From Limnochordaceae bacterium (GTDB taxonomy: Bacteria; Bacillota; Limnochordia; Limnochordales; DUMU01): a stretch of 64,000 nt of DNA. Numbering within the stretch: position 1 is the stretch's first letter; each line of letters begins with the position of its first letter. The stretch spans positions 1 through 64,000 of the forward strand of contig JADBKQ010000001.1 in NCBI GenBank assembly GCA_014896305.1. The letters are read 5' to 3'. A model generated the notes under the pieces. The model was given only the letters and a program-made list of their open reading frames with translations. It searched no databases and was not told the origin of the DNA. Position numbers and translations under genes: made by a program. This document shows, one piece after another, positions 51,983 to 63,238 of this stretch.

Positions 51983-53485
51983 TTAATAGGCCCACTCGAA
52001 GGGTTGTACCTCAGGGTACTTCATCAGCTCCGCTTTCATCAACGCCTCGATCCGGTGCAACGCCGCCTCGCTGCGCCCCTCACAACGAGCCACAATGACT
52101 GGCTGGGTGTTAGAGGCCCGCACCAGACCCCATCCGTCTGGAAAGACCACCCGTGCCCCGTCCACCGCAATGACCTCTACAGGCCGCCCGGGATCTGATC
52201 TCTCTGCTGTCTCCAGCCGGGATCGGAAGGTATCCCGGATCCCCGCCACGATGTGGAACTTGGACTCTTCCGTGCAGGGTACCCGTGTCTCCGCGGTGCT
52301 GCAGTAGTGAGGAATGGTGGTCCGCATCTGCGATAGGGACTGAGAGCTGTGAGACAGAATACGCAGTAAGCGGCCGGCCGCGTAAAAGGCGTCATCGAAC
52401 CCGTAGTACTCGTCGGCAAAGAACATGTGGCCGGACATCTCGCCCGTGAACACCGCGCCAATCTCCTTCATCTTTGCTTTGATCAAGGAGTGGCCCGTCT
52501 TATACCACAAGGGCCGGCCCCCCAGCCGCTGGATCTCTTCTACCAGCGCCTGCGAACACTTCACCTCGACGATGGCGGTAGTACCAGGGTGACGGGGCAG
52601 AATCTCCCGCCAAAACAGTACCATCAACTCATCGCCCCAAAGAATCTGACCCTGATCGTCCACCACCCCGATCCGATCCGCATCCCCATCGAAGCCAATG
52701 CCGGCATCCGCCTTCTCTGCCACGACCCGCGCGGCCAGGTCTTTCATGTTGGCTGAAACAGTTGGGTCGGGCTGGTGGTGCGGGAAGTGCCCGTCGGATT
52801 CACAGTACAAGGGAATCACTTCGCAGCCCAGGCCCTTCAGGTACGGAACGGCAAACAGGCTGCCCGTCCCGTTTCCGCAGTCTACCACGATCTTCAAACG
52901 ACGAGGCCCGAGGCGGATCTTATCCTGGAGCATGCGCAGGTAATCGGGACCTTTATCGACTTGAGTCACCTGCCCGGAAGTAGCGGCCGCAGCCCCAGGC
53001 GTCTCCGCTCGGCCCTCGCTTGCACCTGCGACACCCGCTGGGCCGGGCGACACACCCCCCTGCACTAGGCGCGCCGCCACCTCCTCGGCCCGCTTCCGCA
53101 AGTCCTGGATCTGCTCCCCGTAGATAGTGGCAAACCCGTGGGCCACCTTCAGCCCGTTATACTGAGGGGGATTGTGACTGGCGGTGATCATCAAACCGGC
53201 GTCGATCCCCATATCGATACGGGCGAAGTAAAACAGAGGGGTCGTGACTACCCCCAGGTCGACTACCTGTTGGCCCCCGGCCGTGAGCCCACGCACCAAC
53301 GCGTCTCGCAGGGCGAAAGAACTCCATCGATTGTCCCGCCCGACCAACGTTACGCTGTCGCCCACGTCGCGGTAGTATTCAGCAAGGGTGCGCCCCAAGA
53401 CCTCCATGACTGGCGGGGTTAATTCGGTATCAGCGAGCCCTCGTATGTCATACTCACGGAAAATCTCTGCTGGTATGCTTACCAC
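51983..53485 (-). CDS. Phosphomannomutase/phosphoglucomutase
   Basis: 500-aa alpha-D-phosphohexomutase: N-terminal FREYDIRGLADTELTP, the phosphoserine loop LMITASHNPPQYNG (Ser near residue 103), metal loop GFDGDADRIG, sugar-binding GEMSGHMFFADEYYGFDDAFY (from about residue 345) and C-terminal phosphate site VRASNTQPVIVARCEG. It interconverts hexose 1- and 6-phosphates for glycan or sugar-nucleotide synthesis. A low-complexity Ala/Gly insert lies after about residue 140 (SPGPAGVAGASEGRAETPG). It is a single-gene unit. Confidence 0.93.
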   Translation of the reverse strand: MVSIPAEIFREYDIRGLADTELTPPVMEVLGRTLAEYYRDVGDSVTLVGRDNRWSSFALRDALVRGLTAGGQQVVDLGVVTTPLFYFARIDMGIDAGLMITASHNPPQYNGLKVAHGFATIYGEQIQDLRKRAEEVAARLVQGGVSPGPAGVAGASEGRAETPGAAAATSGQVTQVDKGPDYLRMLQDKIRLGPRRLKIVVDCGNGTGSLFAVPYLKGLGCEVIPLYCESDGHFPHHQPDPTVSANMKDLAARVVAEKADAGIGFDGDADRIGVVDDQGQILWGDELMVLFWREILPRHPGTTAIVEVKCSQALVEEIQRLGGRPLWYKTGHSLIKAKMKEIGAVFTGEMSGHMFFADEYYGFDDAFYAAGRLLRILSHSSQSLSQMRTTIPHYCSTAETRVPCTEESKFHIVAGIRDTFRSRLETAERSDPGRPVEVIAVDGARVVFPDGWGLVRASNTQPVIVARCEGRSEAALHRIEALMKAELMKYPEVQPFEWAY

Positions 53486-53789
53486 TGGCGCGGCTCCTTT
53501 CCATCCTCGTGCCCACTACGGACGGCTGTCTCTCCCACATTTTGCCCTCTTCGTTTCCGTTTTTCGCTTCTCCTGCCAGGGTGTCCGGCTCCAGCATGTC
53601 CTCCCAGAGGCCCACTACCCGCCCGCTGACCATCGGGTCGTATAATCTCCCCGGGGTTACCTAAGGTAAACGTCCTAATCCTCATGGTCGCACCCCTCTG
53701 GTGGCCGGCGGCGACTGTGGCCGCGCTTCGCTTCGCCATAGCACCTGGGGATAGCGGCCTCCAGATCGTCAGAAAGGGGCTTACTCACT

Positions 53790-54347
53790 GTGGACAGCCT
53801 TAAGAGAGTACTTCTGGCCGTCGTGCGCGTATACGTCGGTGCTCAATGGTTGCAGGCCGCCTGGGGCAAACTGACCAACCCGGCCTGGGTGGGCGACCAT
53901 GCCGGGACGGCCATCACCGGATTCTTCCAGCACTCATTGCAGCTGGCTTCCGGTGAACACCCGGCCGTTCAATGGTGGTATGCCTGGTTCATCCAGCATG
54001 TCGCTCTGCCTTCGGCCGGTTTTTTCAGCTACCTGGTGCCTACCGGCGAGGCACTGGTGGGCATTGGACTCACTCTGGGCGCATTCACAGGCTTTTCCGC
54101 TCTGGTGGGAGCGTTCATGAACCTCAACTTCATGCTGGCCGGCGCCACTTCAACGAATCCGATTCTTTTCACTCTTGAAATCGTGCTTGTGGCTACCCGG
54201 AAGCTGGCCGGCGCGTATGGCCTGGATGCATGGTTGCAGCCACGGCTTCTCCCGCTGCAACAGTGGCTGCGGGCCCGGCTGCAAACCCTCTGGCCGCTGT
54301 CTCAGACGAGGGCGGCAGCCGCCTCTACTGACCAGGGCGCACGGTGA
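53790..54347 (+). CDS. DoxX-family membrane protein
   Basis: 185 aa with four hydrophobic segments. DoxX features: RVYVGAQWLQAAWGKLTNPAW near the N-terminus, GEALVGIGLTLGAFTGFSALVGAFMN (residues about 88-113) and a C-terminal basic tail. DoxX proteins are linked to thiosulfate:quinone oxidation and sulphur or redox stress, but most are uncharacterised. The start is GTG at 53790. No partner gene suggests a pathway. Confidence 0.88.
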   Translation: MDSLKRVLLAVVRVYVGAQWLQAAWGKLTNPAWVGDHAGTAITGFFQHSLQLASGEHPAVQWWYAWFIQHVALPSAGFFSYLVPTGEALVGIGLTLGAFTGFSALVGAFMNLNFMLAGATSTNPILFTLEIVLVATRKLAGAYGLDAWLQPRLLPLQQWLRARLQTLWPLSQTRAAAASTDQGAR

Positions 54348-54569
54348 GGCTCATTCACTCGCTCCTGTTTCCTGGATGACGCTCTCCAGAGGACCTGTTG
54401 GATAGTCTACTTCCTTCCCAAGATGCATACAACGGCTCCGTGGCCGGGCTGGTAATGCGGGGATGGGTGCCGCCACCAGCCTGTGCCCGGAGCACATACT
54501 ACCACCCCTCGATCCAATGCACACCCCCGACACTTTCGGCCGGCAAACCTGTTAAAGGAGGGGGCCATC

Positions 54570-55397
54570 ATGCGTTTGGACAGCTTGCCCGGCGCCCCAT
54601 CCCCTTCGCCGTCATCCGGAGGCACGCCAGGCGGGTCCTCTGATGCTGCTTCTCTCATGGTCTCCGCCTCCAGCGTCGCTGCCTCCGCCCGTCAACCCAT
54701 TTCGCTCCGCCAATTGCCTGGACGCCTTGTCCTGGCAGTCGATCGTGGGGAAGCCGTGGGGTACGTTCTTCAGCCCCTTTTTTCCGCTTCCTCACTACGG
54801 CTCGACGGGCTGCTGCTCGAACCGGCCACGCCGGCGACGACTCCTTCCCCTTCGGCCGCCACTCCCTCCCACAGCCCGGCGGGCCGAGGGGCTCGTTGGT
54901 TCCTGCTGTCCCTCACCGACCTGGTGGCCGTGGGCCCGGAAGCAGTGACGGTCCCGAGCCGCCTTCACCTGCACACGGTAACGGAACGTCCGGCGCTCGC
55001 CTCCCTGATCGACTGGTCCGCCCTCCCCGCCGGGCCCGACTCCCCCACTCATCGGCGCTGGCACTTCCCGTTCTGGGGCAAGTTCGGCTCCGCCGGGTTG
55101 CCGCCATGCGATGCACCCTCTTCTCTACCGGCTCGACCCGCCGCGCAACCGGCCTGGAGTGACCTGTTCTCGCTGCCGATCTTGACAGACCAGGGCGAAC
55201 ACCTGGGAACGCTGGACGACATCCTGGTGGAAAGGGTGGGGGGACGGCTGGTGCGGATCCTTTACCGCCCTCCCGGCTGGTGGGCCCGCTGGAAAGCTCC
55301 GCTCGCCATGGGCAGCTCGCAGATCCGCACCATCGGGCCGGACGCGTGCGTCGTCACGACGCCGGAAGCGCCGTTCCCCCCGCCAACAGAGCGGTAA
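54570..55397 (+). CDS. PRC-barrel domain protein
   Basis: 275 aa. Two PRC-barrel-like segments can be made out: residues about 43-135 (ISLRQLPGRLVLAVDRGEAVG; FLLSLTDLVAVGPEAVTVP) interrupted by an Ala/Pro/Ser insert, and about 196-265 (LFSLPILTDQGEHLGTLDDI; RVGGRLVRILYR). A Pro/Ser/Gly-rich N-terminus precedes them. PRC-barrel proteins bind RNA, membrane or reaction-centre partners; several in Bacillota are sporulation-associated (YlmC/YmxH). AAAGGAGG precedes the ATG at 54570. Its 3' end overlaps argF by 44 bp on the other strand. Confidence 0.75.
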   Translation: MRLDSLPGAPSPSPSSGGTPGGSSDAASLMVSASSVAASARQPISLRQLPGRLVLAVDRGEAVGYVLQPLFSASSLRLDGLLLEPATPATTPSPSAATPSHSPAGRGARWFLLSLTDLVAVGPEAVTVPSRLHLHTVTERPALASLIDWSALPAGPDSPTHRRWHFPFWGKFGSAGLPPCDAPSSLPARPAAQPAWSDLFSLPILTDQGEHLGTLDDILVERVGGRLVRILYRPPGWWARWKAPLAMGSSQIRTIGPDACVVTTPEAPFPPPTER

Positions 55398-56394
55398 GAA
55401 TCGCTTTATGAGCGTGGAGGCGGTTCTCGGCCTCGTCGAAAATGACCGAGGTCGGTCCGTCCAACACCTCATCCGTCGCCTCTTCCCCGCGATGAGCAGG
55501 CAGGCAATGGAGCACGAGTGCCCCGGCAGCCGCCCGGTTCAACAACTGCAAGTTGAGTTGATATGGACGCAGAACTGCCCGTTTGCGTTCGGCCCCCTGC
55601 TCCTGGCCCATGCTGACCCAAGTGTCAGTATAGACTGCATGTGCCCCGGCGACAGCGGCGATCGAATCGGTGGTCCAAACGAGCTGAGCACCGGTGCGCC
55701 AGCGTTGGGCCAACGCCTGGGCTTGTTCGAGGATCGCGGCTTGGGGCGGATAGTCGGGCGGAGTAGCCACACGCAGGTGAAGGCCAGTCAGCGCGGCGCC
55801 AAACAGCAGCGAGTGAGCCATGTTGTTGCCGTCCCCGACGTACGCCATCGTATGGCCGGCCAGCTTGCCCCACTTCTCGGTCAATGTAATAAGGTCGGCC
55901 AGTACCTGAGTGGGGTGAAGGAGATCGGTCAACCCGTTGATGACGGGGACGCTGGCGTACCGGGCCAGCTCTTCTACCTCGTCCTGGCTGTATGTGCGAA
56001 TTAGAATGGCGTGCACAAAACGGGAAAGGACTCTGGCCGTGTCCGCAATGCTTTCCCCCCGGCCCAGTTGCAGGTCAGCAGCGTTCAGGTAAAGCGCCTG
56101 ACCCCCTAATTCGAACATTCCCACTTCAAAGGCTACCCGCGTGCGGGTGGAAGGTTTCTGAAAGATCATGGCCAACGAACGTCCGGTCAGTACCGGCGTG
56201 GGTTCACCCCGCTGCCGACAAGCCTTGAGTGTACGGGCAAGGCCGATGAGAGCTTGGAGTTCCGCGGGCGAAAAGTCCCGTAGCGAAAGGAAATCTCGCC
56301 CTCGCAATCCGGCCAGCACCGGTGTGACCAGCCATTCTGCCAACGAGCGCGGCTCCTGAGCTTCCTGGCCTCCTGCCTGTTGGGCTTCACCCAT
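55354..56394 (-). CDS. argF: Ornithine carbamoyltransferase
   Basis: 346-aa enzyme of arginine synthesis (ornithine plus carbamoyl phosphate to citrulline). Motifs: carbamoyl-phosphate site KPSTRTRVAFEVGMFELGG, HPTQVLADLITLTEKWG, ornithine-site region WVSMGQEQG and HCLPAHRGEEATDEVLDG near the C-terminus. These distinguish it from aspartate carbamoyltransferase. AGGAGG lies 8 nt before the ATG at 56394. The N-terminus carries a Gln/Glu/Ala-rich extension of about 25 residues. No other arginine gene is near, so it is isolated from the arg cluster. Confidence 0.95.
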   Translation of the reverse strand: MGEAQQAGGQEAQEPRSLAEWLVTPVLAGLRGRDFLSLRDFSPAELQALIGLARTLKACRQRGEPTPVLTGRSLAMIFQKPSTRTRVAFEVGMFELGGQALYLNAADLQLGRGESIADTARVLSRFVHAILIRTYSQDEVEELARYASVPVINGLTDLLHPTQVLADLITLTEKWGKLAGHTMAYVGDGNNMAHSLLFGAALTGLHLRVATPPDYPPQAAILEQAQALAQRWRTGAQLVWTTDSIAAVAGAHAVYTDTWVSMGQEQGAERKRAVLRPYQLNLQLLNRAAAGALVLHCLPAHRGEEATDEVLDGPTSVIFDEAENRLHAHKAILTALLAGGTALPAS

Positions 56395-56552
56395 TCCTTG
56401 TGCCTCCTGTCTGCCGCTCCTGGAGTATTCTTCGGGCATCGACGCTGATGCCCACCGCCAACTCTCTCTTTCTCGCTCTCGCCGCCCTCACTGCGGCGGC
56501 TGCCTTTCGTTCCGCACAGAGTCCTGCGGGGAACGGCCACCTGTAGCTTGTG

Positions 56553-59306
56553 CTATCGCGCAGAAGGCCGTGCACTCGCCGGCACGGCGGGTACCCCGCT
56601 TGGGCTGGGCGGCACGGGCCCCGGCGGGATTTCCTGGGGTTGCGGCAACGGCCGCTCCCCGTTCACCGGTAGACAGGGCGCCGGCTCCGGGCTGACGACG
56701 CTATCGGCAGCAGCGGCCACTTCTGGGGCAGGCCGGGCTGCCAAAGCGGGACTACAACTGCTCGTGGCCGGCAGCAGCGCCGCTTCCAGCACTTCATCCA
56801 TCGTCTCTACCAGACGAATCTGAAGGCGCTTGCTCACTGACTCCGGCATCTGGACCAGCTCCGGTTCGTTCTCGGCCGGAATCAAGACCTGCCGGAGCCC
56901 GGCCCGGACCGCAGCCAACAGTTTCTCCTTCAGTCCCCCGATGGGCAGGATTCGTCCCTGCAGGGTGATCTCGCCTGTCATGGCCAGGTCGTGCCGCACC
57001 GCCCGCCCGGTCAACGCCGAAGCCAAAGCAGTAGCAATCGTGATCCCTGCCGACGGGCCGTCCTTGGGGATGGCCCCTTCGGGCACGTGAATGTGAATGT
57101 CCTGATGGTCCGGAAAGTCCGCCGTAATGCCCAGCGTTTTACTGCGGGTCCGTATGAAGCTAAACGCCGTCTGGGCGGACTCCCGCATGACCTCTCCCAG
57201 CTTTCCGGTGAGGATCAGCCGCCCCGAGCCGCGGCTCACTGCCACCTCGATTTCCAGTAAGTCGCCCCCCGTTTCTGTATAGGCCAGGCCGGTGGCCACG
57301 CCTATTCGGTCCTGGGACAGGGCCTCACCCCAGCGCACACGCGCTGGCCCCAGGTAGCGCGGCAGGGAACGGCGGCCGATGTTTACCCGGGCCGGCTTCT
57401 GGCTGGCCTCTCTTTCTACCCAATCCAGAGCGATTCGCCGGCACAGACGGGCCAACACCCGCTCCAGCTGGCGAACGCCTGCCTCCCTGGTGTAATGCTG
57501 GATAATGTCCATCAAGGCCCCATCCGATAGGTGAACCAGCTCGCCGTTGAGCCCGCTTTCGCGCAGTTGCCTGGGCCACAGATAGCGGCGGCCGATCTGG
57601 AATTTCTCTTCCTCGGTGTAACCCGAAATTTCGATAAGCTCCATCCGGTCGAGTAATGGGCGGGGAATACCCCCCAGGTAATTGGCCGTGGTGATGAACA
57701 GTACCTGGGACAAGTCAAAGGGTAACTCTAAATAGTGGTCAGAAAAAGCCTTGTTTTGCTCGGGGTCAAGCACTTCCAGCAAAGCAGCGGCCGGGTCCCC
57801 CCGGAAGTCCGCCCCCATTTTGTCGATTTCATCCAGCAAAAGGACAGGGTTCTTGGTCCCTGCCTGTCGCATGGCATGTAGAATCCGGCCGGGAAGCGCA
57901 CCCACGTAGGTCCGCCGATGGCCGCGGATCTCCGCCTCGTCGCGGATGCCCCCCAGCGAGATCCGGACAAACCGGCGATCGAGCGCCTCCGCAATGGAAC
58001 GGGCCAGCGACGTCTTCCCGACCCCTGGCGGCCCCACCAGGCAGAGCAACGAACCCCGGGTCGTTGCCGTGAGACGCCGGACAGCCAAAAACTCCAGAAT
58101 CCGGCGCTTCGGTTCCTCCAGACCATAGTGGTCTCTTTCCAGGATTTTGCGCGCCAGATCCAGATCGAGCCGATCCTTGCTCTGCTTTTGCCAGGGCAGG
58201 GCTGCTATCCACTCCAAATAACTGCGAATAACCGTGGCCTCGGGTACGAGTGGGGGCATCTTGGCCAGCCGGTCCAATTCTTGAGTCGCTCTTTCCTTCG
58301 CTTCCGGCGACAGGCCCACCTCTTCCAGCTTTTTACGTAAAGCGGCGACCTCGCCCGCGTTGCCGTCCCCTTCGCCCAGCTCACGCTGAATGGCACGCAT
58401 CTGCTCCCGCAGGAAGTACTCCCGCTGAGAGCTTTCCATCTGCTGGCGGACCCGTTCTTTCACCCGCTGCTCCACGCCGGCCAGCTCCGTCTCCCGGACC
58501 AGCGCCTCGTACACCTTGCGCAACCGGGCTTCGGGGTCATCCGTTTCGAGCAGCTGCTGGCGGACTTCCACTGCCAGCGGCAAACGGCCGGCCAGCAAGT
58601 TGGCCAATCGACCCGGCGAACTGTCCAGCTCCGGCGAACGGAAATCCTCCAAACCCGGCAGTACCCGGCCTGCCTGCAGATAGAGGCCGATCTGCCGGCG
58701 GACGAGAGCGCTCAAATCAGCTACCGGTAACCGGACTTCCGCTCCTGCCTCCTGGCCTGCCGGAGCGTCGGCAGCCTGCCGCCTTGCCGGGCGTGTGCCG
58801 GCCGCAGCCGCCGGCGGCTTGCTCTCTAACCGGAAGTACACTGTTGCCCGGGGGTATGGTGTCTGCCAGACCCGGCGCAAGTCAACCCGCTCGAGACCTT
58901 CCAGAATCACTCGAAAGGCTGCATTACCCTCCGGTGAACCGCCACCCTCGCCGGTCACTTCCTCTTCCTCCGCCTCTGCCGCCTCTTCGGCCGTCACCAG
59001 GCGGGCTTCCCCCGACGCCGCCTGCTGGCGGATCAACTGAGCCAACCCGGAAGATGGGTGCAGGCGGGCCAGCGTGCCCACATCAAACAGGTCCTCGCGG
59101 CTGGGTTCAACGACCGAGCTGTCTCGTTGGGCGACAACCACCAGAAGACCGTCTCGCAGTAACGCCTGGCGAATGGCCTCCATCGAACGCGGTCGGCCCA
59201 CCTCTATGGCCACCGCTTGACCGGGAAACAACACGATGCCCCGCAACGGAAGCAGAGGCAGTGCACGGTTCATCACGCTCTTGGGCGAAAAGGTAGGCCT
59301 TGCCAT
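56553..59306 (-). CDS. lon: ATP-dependent protease LonA
   Basis: 917 aa, longer than the usual 770-820. Order: LON substrate-binding N-domain ([21 protein letters not shown]), coiled-coil region, AAA+ module with Walker [10 protein letters not shown] near residue 430 and [10 protein letters not shown], and the serine protease domain with GPSAGIT (Ser near 750) and the downstream catalytic Lys in [14 protein letters not shown]. Additions: an Ala/Pro-rich insert in the N-domain (about residues 160-195) and a Pro/Ala/Ser-rich C-terminal tail of about 75 residues. GGGAG precedes the ATG at 59306. It follows lonB, the usual Bacillota order. Confidence 0.95.
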   Translation of the reverse strand: MARPTFSPKSVMNRALPLLPLRGIVLFPGQAVAIEVGRPRSMEAIRQALLRDGLLVVVAQRDSSVVEPSREDLFDVGTLARLHPSSGLAQLIRQQAASGEARLVTAEEAAEAEEEEVTGEGGGSPEGNAAFRVILEGLERVDLRRVWQTPYPRATVYFRLESKPPAAAAGTRPARRQAADAPAGQEAGAEVRLPVADLSALVRRQIGLYLQAGRVLPGLEDFRSPELDSSPGRLANLLAGRLPLAVEVRQQLLETDDPEARLRKVYEALVRETELAGVEQRVKERVRQQMESSQREYFLREQMRAIQRELGEGDGNAGEVAALRKKLEEVGLSPEAKERATQELDRLAKMPPLVPEATVIRSYLEWIAALPWQKQSKDRLDLDLARKILERDHYGLEEPKRRILEFLAVRRLTATTRGSLLCLVGPPGVGKTSLARSIAEALDRRFVRISLGGIRDEAEIRGHRRTYVGALPGRILHAMRQAGTKNPVLLLDEIDKMGADFRGDPAAALLEVLDPEQNKAFSDHYLELPFDLSQVLFITTANYLGGIPRPLLDRMELIEISGYTEEEKFQIGRRYLWPRQLRESGLNGELVHLSDGALMDIIQHYTREAGVRQLERVLARLCRRIALDWVEREASQKPARVNIGRRSLPRYLGPARVRWGEALSQDRIGVATGLAYTETGGDLLEIEVAVSRGSGRLILTGKLGEVMRESAQTAFSFIRTRSKTLGITADFPDHQDIHIHVPEGAIPKDGPSAGITIATALASALTGRAVRHDLAMTGEITLQGRILPIGGLKEKLLAAVRAGLRQVLIPAENEPELVQMPESVSKRLQIRLVETMDEVLEAALLPATSSCSPALAARPAPEVAAAADSVVSPEPAPCLPVNGERPLPQPQEIPPGPVPPSPSGVPAVPASARPSAR

Positions 59307-59476
59307 CCAGCGGTGCTCCCATCTACGAATCCGTACATACCACGGTTATTCGTAGCCGGAGCGCCTCTTCCTGTCGGAAACGTCTGGTGGGGCAACAAGA
59401 TCCGGGGACGAGCAGGCCGGACCGGTCTGGGCGGTCGGCGCACCAGCTCAGCTACCGTCGAGGGAGAGCCAAAGGG

Positions 59477-61153
59477 TCAGCTACCCTCGGCCACCCGCCA
59501 GTCCTGTTGCCCCAGCGTCGCCGGGAGAGCGTGGGCAGGCTCGTCTACCCAGGCAAGGTCCAATATTTCCCGGAGGGAACGTACGGGTTGCACTTTGATG
59601 CCCTCCAACCGGGCGAACTGATCCTGCCAGTTGTCTTCAGGAATGAGAACCAGTTTAGCTCCAGCCAGGCGGGCCGCTTCCACCTTGGGGACAATGCCTC
59701 CGACCGGCTTGACCTCCCCCAGCAACGAGACTTCGCCGGTCATAGCCATGTCTGCACGCACCGGACGTCGCAGCAGGGCGCTGGCTACCGCGGTAGCCAG
59801 CGTTACCCCTGCAGAAGGGCCATCCACCGGCACACCGCCCGGGAAGTTTACGTCGATATCGTAGTCAGCTGGACGCAAGCCCAGGTGCGCCCGGAGAACC
59901 GCCATGACGTTATCGACCGATCCTTTGGCCATGGATTTCCGGCGCATCGTCTTCCCGATGCTGCCCAGTTCCTCTTCATCGATCACGCCCGTCACGCGCA
60001 ACTGTCCCTGGCCTTTCTCCGCAGGAACAGCCAGAGCCTCCACTTCTACCAGCATTCCCTGCCCGGCGCCGGCCACTGCCAAACCGTAGGTAACGCCGAT
60101 GCGGGGTTTACCGGACATCTTCTGCTGTGGGCGGGGCGAATACTGCCCACTAGCCACCACCCACTCCACGTCTTCCCGCCGGATCTCGTGCCGGCCCTCC
60201 ACTGCCGCCAGGCCGGCAGCCAGCTGCACGATATTAACGGCATCCCGCCCATTCGTCGCGTACTGGCGGATCACCTCGACCGCGCCGGCGGCCAATGTCA
60301 GATGGACACGCAGGGCGGCATTGACCGCAATGGTAGCCACCTCGTCGGGCGTCAGCGCCCGGAAGAATACCTCGACGCAGCGGGAACGGATGGCCGCTGG
60401 GATCTCCTCGGGCAAACGCGTGGTCGCTCCCACCAGCCGGAAATCCGCCGGCAACCCCTTTTGGAAAATGTCGTGGATGTGGGCAGGAATATGCGGGTCT
60501 TCGCTGCTGTAATAAGCGCTTTCCAACATCACCTTTCGATCTTCCAGAACTTTGAGCAACTTGTTGAGCTGGATGGGGTGGAGCTCGCCAATCTCATCGA
60601 TGAACAGGACGCCGCCGTGGGCCTTGGTGACTGCCCCCGGCTTGGGCTGTGGAATTCCGGCGATTCCCAGCGCCCCTGCCCCCTGGTAGATCGGGTCGTG
60701 GACCGATCCGATCAAAGGATCCGCGATTCCCCGGTCGTCGAACCGGGCGGTCGCCCCATCCATCTCCACGAAGGCTGCCGACTGCCGAAACGGAGAACGA
60801 GGGTTGCGCTTGGCTTCCTCCAGGATGATGCGGGCAGCCGCTGTCTTCCCCACTCCAGGCGGGCCGTAGATGATCACATGTTGGGGATTAGGGCCGCATA
60901 GGGCTGCCCGCAACGCTCGCAAGCCCTCCTCCTGGCCTATGATCTCAGACAACTCACGGGGGCGGGTTCGCTCCGACAACGGTTCCGTGAGCGAGATCGC
61001 CCGCAACCGTTTGAGCTTTTCCAGCTCTTTCTGGGCTTCCCGGTCTAGGGCGGAGCGATTGACCTGCTGGCTGCGGATCAGGCTGGCAAAGTAGCTTCCA
61101 ATCACCACCATGAACGCGATATTGAGCAAGGTGAGCAAAACCATGAGGTTCAT
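59477..61153 (-). CDS. lonB: ATP-dependent protease LonB (sporulation type)
   Basis: 558 aa: an N-terminal membrane helix ([20 protein letters not shown]), AAA+ module with Walker [10 protein letters not shown] near residue 98 and [12 protein letters not shown], and a Lon protease domain with GPSAGVTLA (Ser near 443) and Lys in [16 protein letters not shown]. Members of this family in Bacillus are made in the forespore. A terminator separates it from clpX upstream, which allows separate control. lon follows after 170 bp. Confidence 0.95.
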   Translation of the reverse strand: MNLMVLLTLLNIAFMVVIGSYFASLIRSQQVNRSALDREAQKELEKLKRLRAISLTEPLSERTRPRELSEIIGQEEGLRALRAALCGPNPQHVIIYGPPGVGKTAAARIILEEAKRNPRSPFRQSAAFVEMDGATARFDDRGIADPLIGSVHDPIYQGAGALGIAGIPQPKPGAVTKAHGGVLFIDEIGELHPIQLNKLLKVLEDRKVMLESAYYSSEDPHIPAHIHDIFQKGLPADFRLVGATTRLPEEIPAAIRSRCVEVFFRALTPDEVATIAVNAALRVHLTLAAGAVEVIRQYATNGRDAVNIVQLAAGLAAVEGRHEIRREDVEWVVASGQYSPRPQQKMSGKPRIGVTYGLAVAGAGQGMLVEVEALAVPAEKGQGQLRVTGVIDEEELGSIGKTMRRKSMAKGSVDNVMAVLRAHLGLRPADYDIDVNFPGGVPVDGPSAGVTLATAVASALLRRPVRADMAMTGEVSLLGEVKPVGGIVPKVEAARLAGAKLVLIPEDNWQDQFARLEGIKVQPVRSLREILDLAWVDEPAHALPATLGQQDWRVAEGS

Positions 61154-61204
61154 GCCGGCGCCCCCCTACTTTATCGGGGGTATTATGCCCGGCGGCCAGC
61201 CGAC

Positions 61205-61247
61205 AAAAACGCCTGAGCAGATCGCCCGTCCACCTACCTGCTCAGGC
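61205..61247 (-). terminator. Intrinsic terminator after clpX
   Basis: On the minus strand GCCTGAGCAG (61247-61238) pairs perfectly with CTGCTCAGGC (61220-61211) and is followed by G and TTTTT (61209-61205). It ends the tig-clpP-clpX unit just before lonB. Confidence 0.85.
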
Positions 61248-61297
61248 TCCCACCTTTTCCCGTATTCTCCCCTATCTTCCGCAGCGCCCCGAACGGT

Positions 61298-62587
61298 CTA
61301 CGCGGAAGCTGGTTCTTCTTTCTTCTTGCCACCTTTACGGGTTTCCCTGGGTTCCTCCACCCGGATGAGCCGCGGTGGTTCCTTGCCTTCCACGCATTCC
61401 GGCGTAATGACACACCGCTTGACTTCCTTGTTTGTCGGCAAGTCAAACATGGTGTCCAACATGATCTCTTCCATGATCGCCCGCAAGCCACGGGCTCCCG
61501 TCTTACGTGCCAGCGCCTTCTGGGCAATCGCCCGCACCGCCGCTTCCGTCACTTCCAGCTCAACGTCCTCCAGGGAGAAGAGCTTCTGGTACTGCTTGAC
61601 CAGAGCATTCTTCGGCTCGGTCAGAATACGCACCAGGGCTTCCTCGTCCAGCGCATCCAGGCTGACCACGATCGGAACCCGGCCGATGAACTCCGGAATC
61701 ATCCCGAACTTGAGCAAGTCCTGAGGCATCACCTGGGCGAGCAACTCACCAACCTTGCGTTCAACCCGCCTCTTGATGTCCGCACCGAACCCGATGGCCT
61801 TCTCGCTCACCCGGTTCTCGATGATCTTGTCGAGGCCCTCGAACGCGCCACCGCAGATAAACAGGATGTTGGTCGTATCGATCTGGATGAACTCCTGGTG
61901 CGGATGCTTGCGCCCTCCTTGGGGGGGAACGCTGGCCACTGTACCTTCCAGGATCTTGAGAAGCGCCTGCTGTACACCCTCGCCGGACACATCGCGGGTG
62001 ATCGAGGGGTTCTCACTCTTGCGCGCGATCTTATCGATCTCGTCGATGTAAACGATACCCCTCTCGGCCTTTTCAACGTCGTAATCCGCATTCTGGATCA
62101 GCCGCAGAAGGATATTCTCTACATCCTCGCCGACGTAACCAGCCTCTGTCAGCGATGTGGCATCAGCAATGGCAAACGGAACATTGAGAATCTTCGCCAG
62201 GGTCTGTGCCAAGTATGTTTTCCCCGAGCCTGTCGGCCCAAGCAGGAGGATATTACTCTTTTGGATCTCTACGTCGTCAATCTGCCCACCAGAATTGATC
62301 CGCTTGTAGTGGTTGTATACGGCGACAGAGAGGACCTTCTTCGCCTTTTCCTGGCCAATGACATACTGGTCCAGGATGGCCTTGATCTCCCGGGGAGTAG
62401 GCAGATTCCGTAGCTCTACCTCGTTCTCTTCGCCCAGCTCCTCGGCGATGATCTCGTTGCACAGCTCGATACATTCGTCGCAGATGAACACTCCAGGACC
62501 GGCAATGAGCTTCTTCACCTGCTCTTGGGGCTTGCCGCAGAAGGAGCACTTCAACTGGGACGTCTTCTCGTCACCGAACTTGAACAC
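61298..62587 (-). CDS. clpX: ClpX unfoldase, ATP-binding subunit of ClpXP
   Basis: 429 aa: N-terminal C4 zinc domain (CSFCGK and CDEC), AAA+ module with Walker [12 protein letters not shown], Walker [13 protein letters not shown], the pore loop GYVGEDV, sensor motif EFIGRVP and the C-terminal [15 protein letters not shown]. The IGF-type ClpP-docking loop of other ClpX appears here as AIGFGAD in the expected position. It starts 11 bp after the clpP stop. Confidence 0.97.
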   Translation of the reverse strand: MFKFGDEKTSQLKCSFCGKPQEQVKKLIAGPGVFICDECIELCNEIIAEELGEENEVELRNLPTPREIKAILDQYVIGQEKAKKVLSVAVYNHYKRINSGGQIDDVEIQKSNILLLGPTGSGKTYLAQTLAKILNVPFAIADATSLTEAGYVGEDVENILLRLIQNADYDVEKAERGIVYIDEIDKIARKSENPSITRDVSGEGVQQALLKILEGTVASVPPQGGRKHPHQEFIQIDTTNILFICGGAFEGLDKIIENRVSEKAIGFGADIKRRVERKVGELLAQVMPQDLLKFGMIPEFIGRVPIVVSLDALDEEALVRILTEPKNALVKQYQKLFSLEDVELEVTEAAVRAIAQKALARKTGARGLRAIMEEIMLDTMFDLPTNKEVKRCVITPECVEGKEPPRLIRVEEPRETRKGGKKKEEPASA

Positions 62588-62598
62588 GCTGTTCCCTC

Positions 62599-63207
62599 CT
62601 ACTTGCTGGCCCGGGCTTGCGTCTGCACCATCACGTCATCGATGATGCCGTACTCCTTCGCCTCCTGCGCCGTCATGTAGAAGTTACGATCGGTATCCTT
62701 CTCGATCCGTTCCATCGGTTGACCCGTATGCTTTACCAGGATCTCATCGAGAGTACGCCGTACCCGCAGCACCTCGCGGGCCTCGATCTCGATCTCGGTC
62801 GCCTGTCCCTGTGCTCCTCCGGAAGGCTGATGGATCATGATACGGCTATATGGAAGCGCATACCGCTTCCCCTTGGTTCCTGCCGCCAACAACAAAGCAG
62901 CCATACTGGCGGCCATACCCACGCAAATCGTGGAAACATCGGGCTTAATGTACTGCATCGTGTCATAAATCGCCAGCCCTGCGTACACGACCCCGCCCGG
63001 GCTGTTGATGTAAATATTGATATCCTTGTCAGGATCTTCCGACTCCAAAAACAGCAACTGCGCAATGACCAGGTTGGCCACATGGTCATCGATCGGCCCG
63101 CCAATGAAGACGATTCGGTCTTTCAACAGGCGGGAGTAGATATCGTACGCCCGTTCCCCACGCTGCGACTGCTCGACTACCATCGGCACCAACAAGCCCA
63201 TCTGCAT
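62599..63207 (-). CDS. clpP: ClpP protease, proteolytic subunit
   Basis: 202-aa serine protease forming the double-heptamer chamber. Catalytic triad: Ser in [14 protein letters not shown], His in [11 protein letters not shown] and Asp in [28 protein letters not shown] and [17 protein letters not shown] are typical. ATG at 63207 with GGAAGGTGGGG upstream fits the usual length; the longer frame upstream is untranslated. It lies 31 bp after tig and before clpX, so all three are co-transcribed. Confidence 0.97.
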   Translation of the reverse strand: MQMGLLVPMVVEQSQRGERAYDIYSRLLKDRIVFIGGPIDDHVANLVIAQLLFLESEDPDKDINIYINSPGGVVYAGLAIYDTMQYIKPDVSTICVGMAASMAALLLAAGTKGKRYALPYSRIMIHQPSGGAQGQATEIEIEAREVLRVRRTLDEILVKHTGQPMERIEKDTDRNFYMTAQEAKEYGIIDDVMVQTQARASK

Positions 63208-63238
63208 CCCCACCTTCCCTGGCACTAGAATATGAAGG

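Noticed and set aside
58250..59296. 348-residue plus-strand frame inside lon
   Set aside because: Pro/Ala-rich antisense artefact of the Lon coding sequence.
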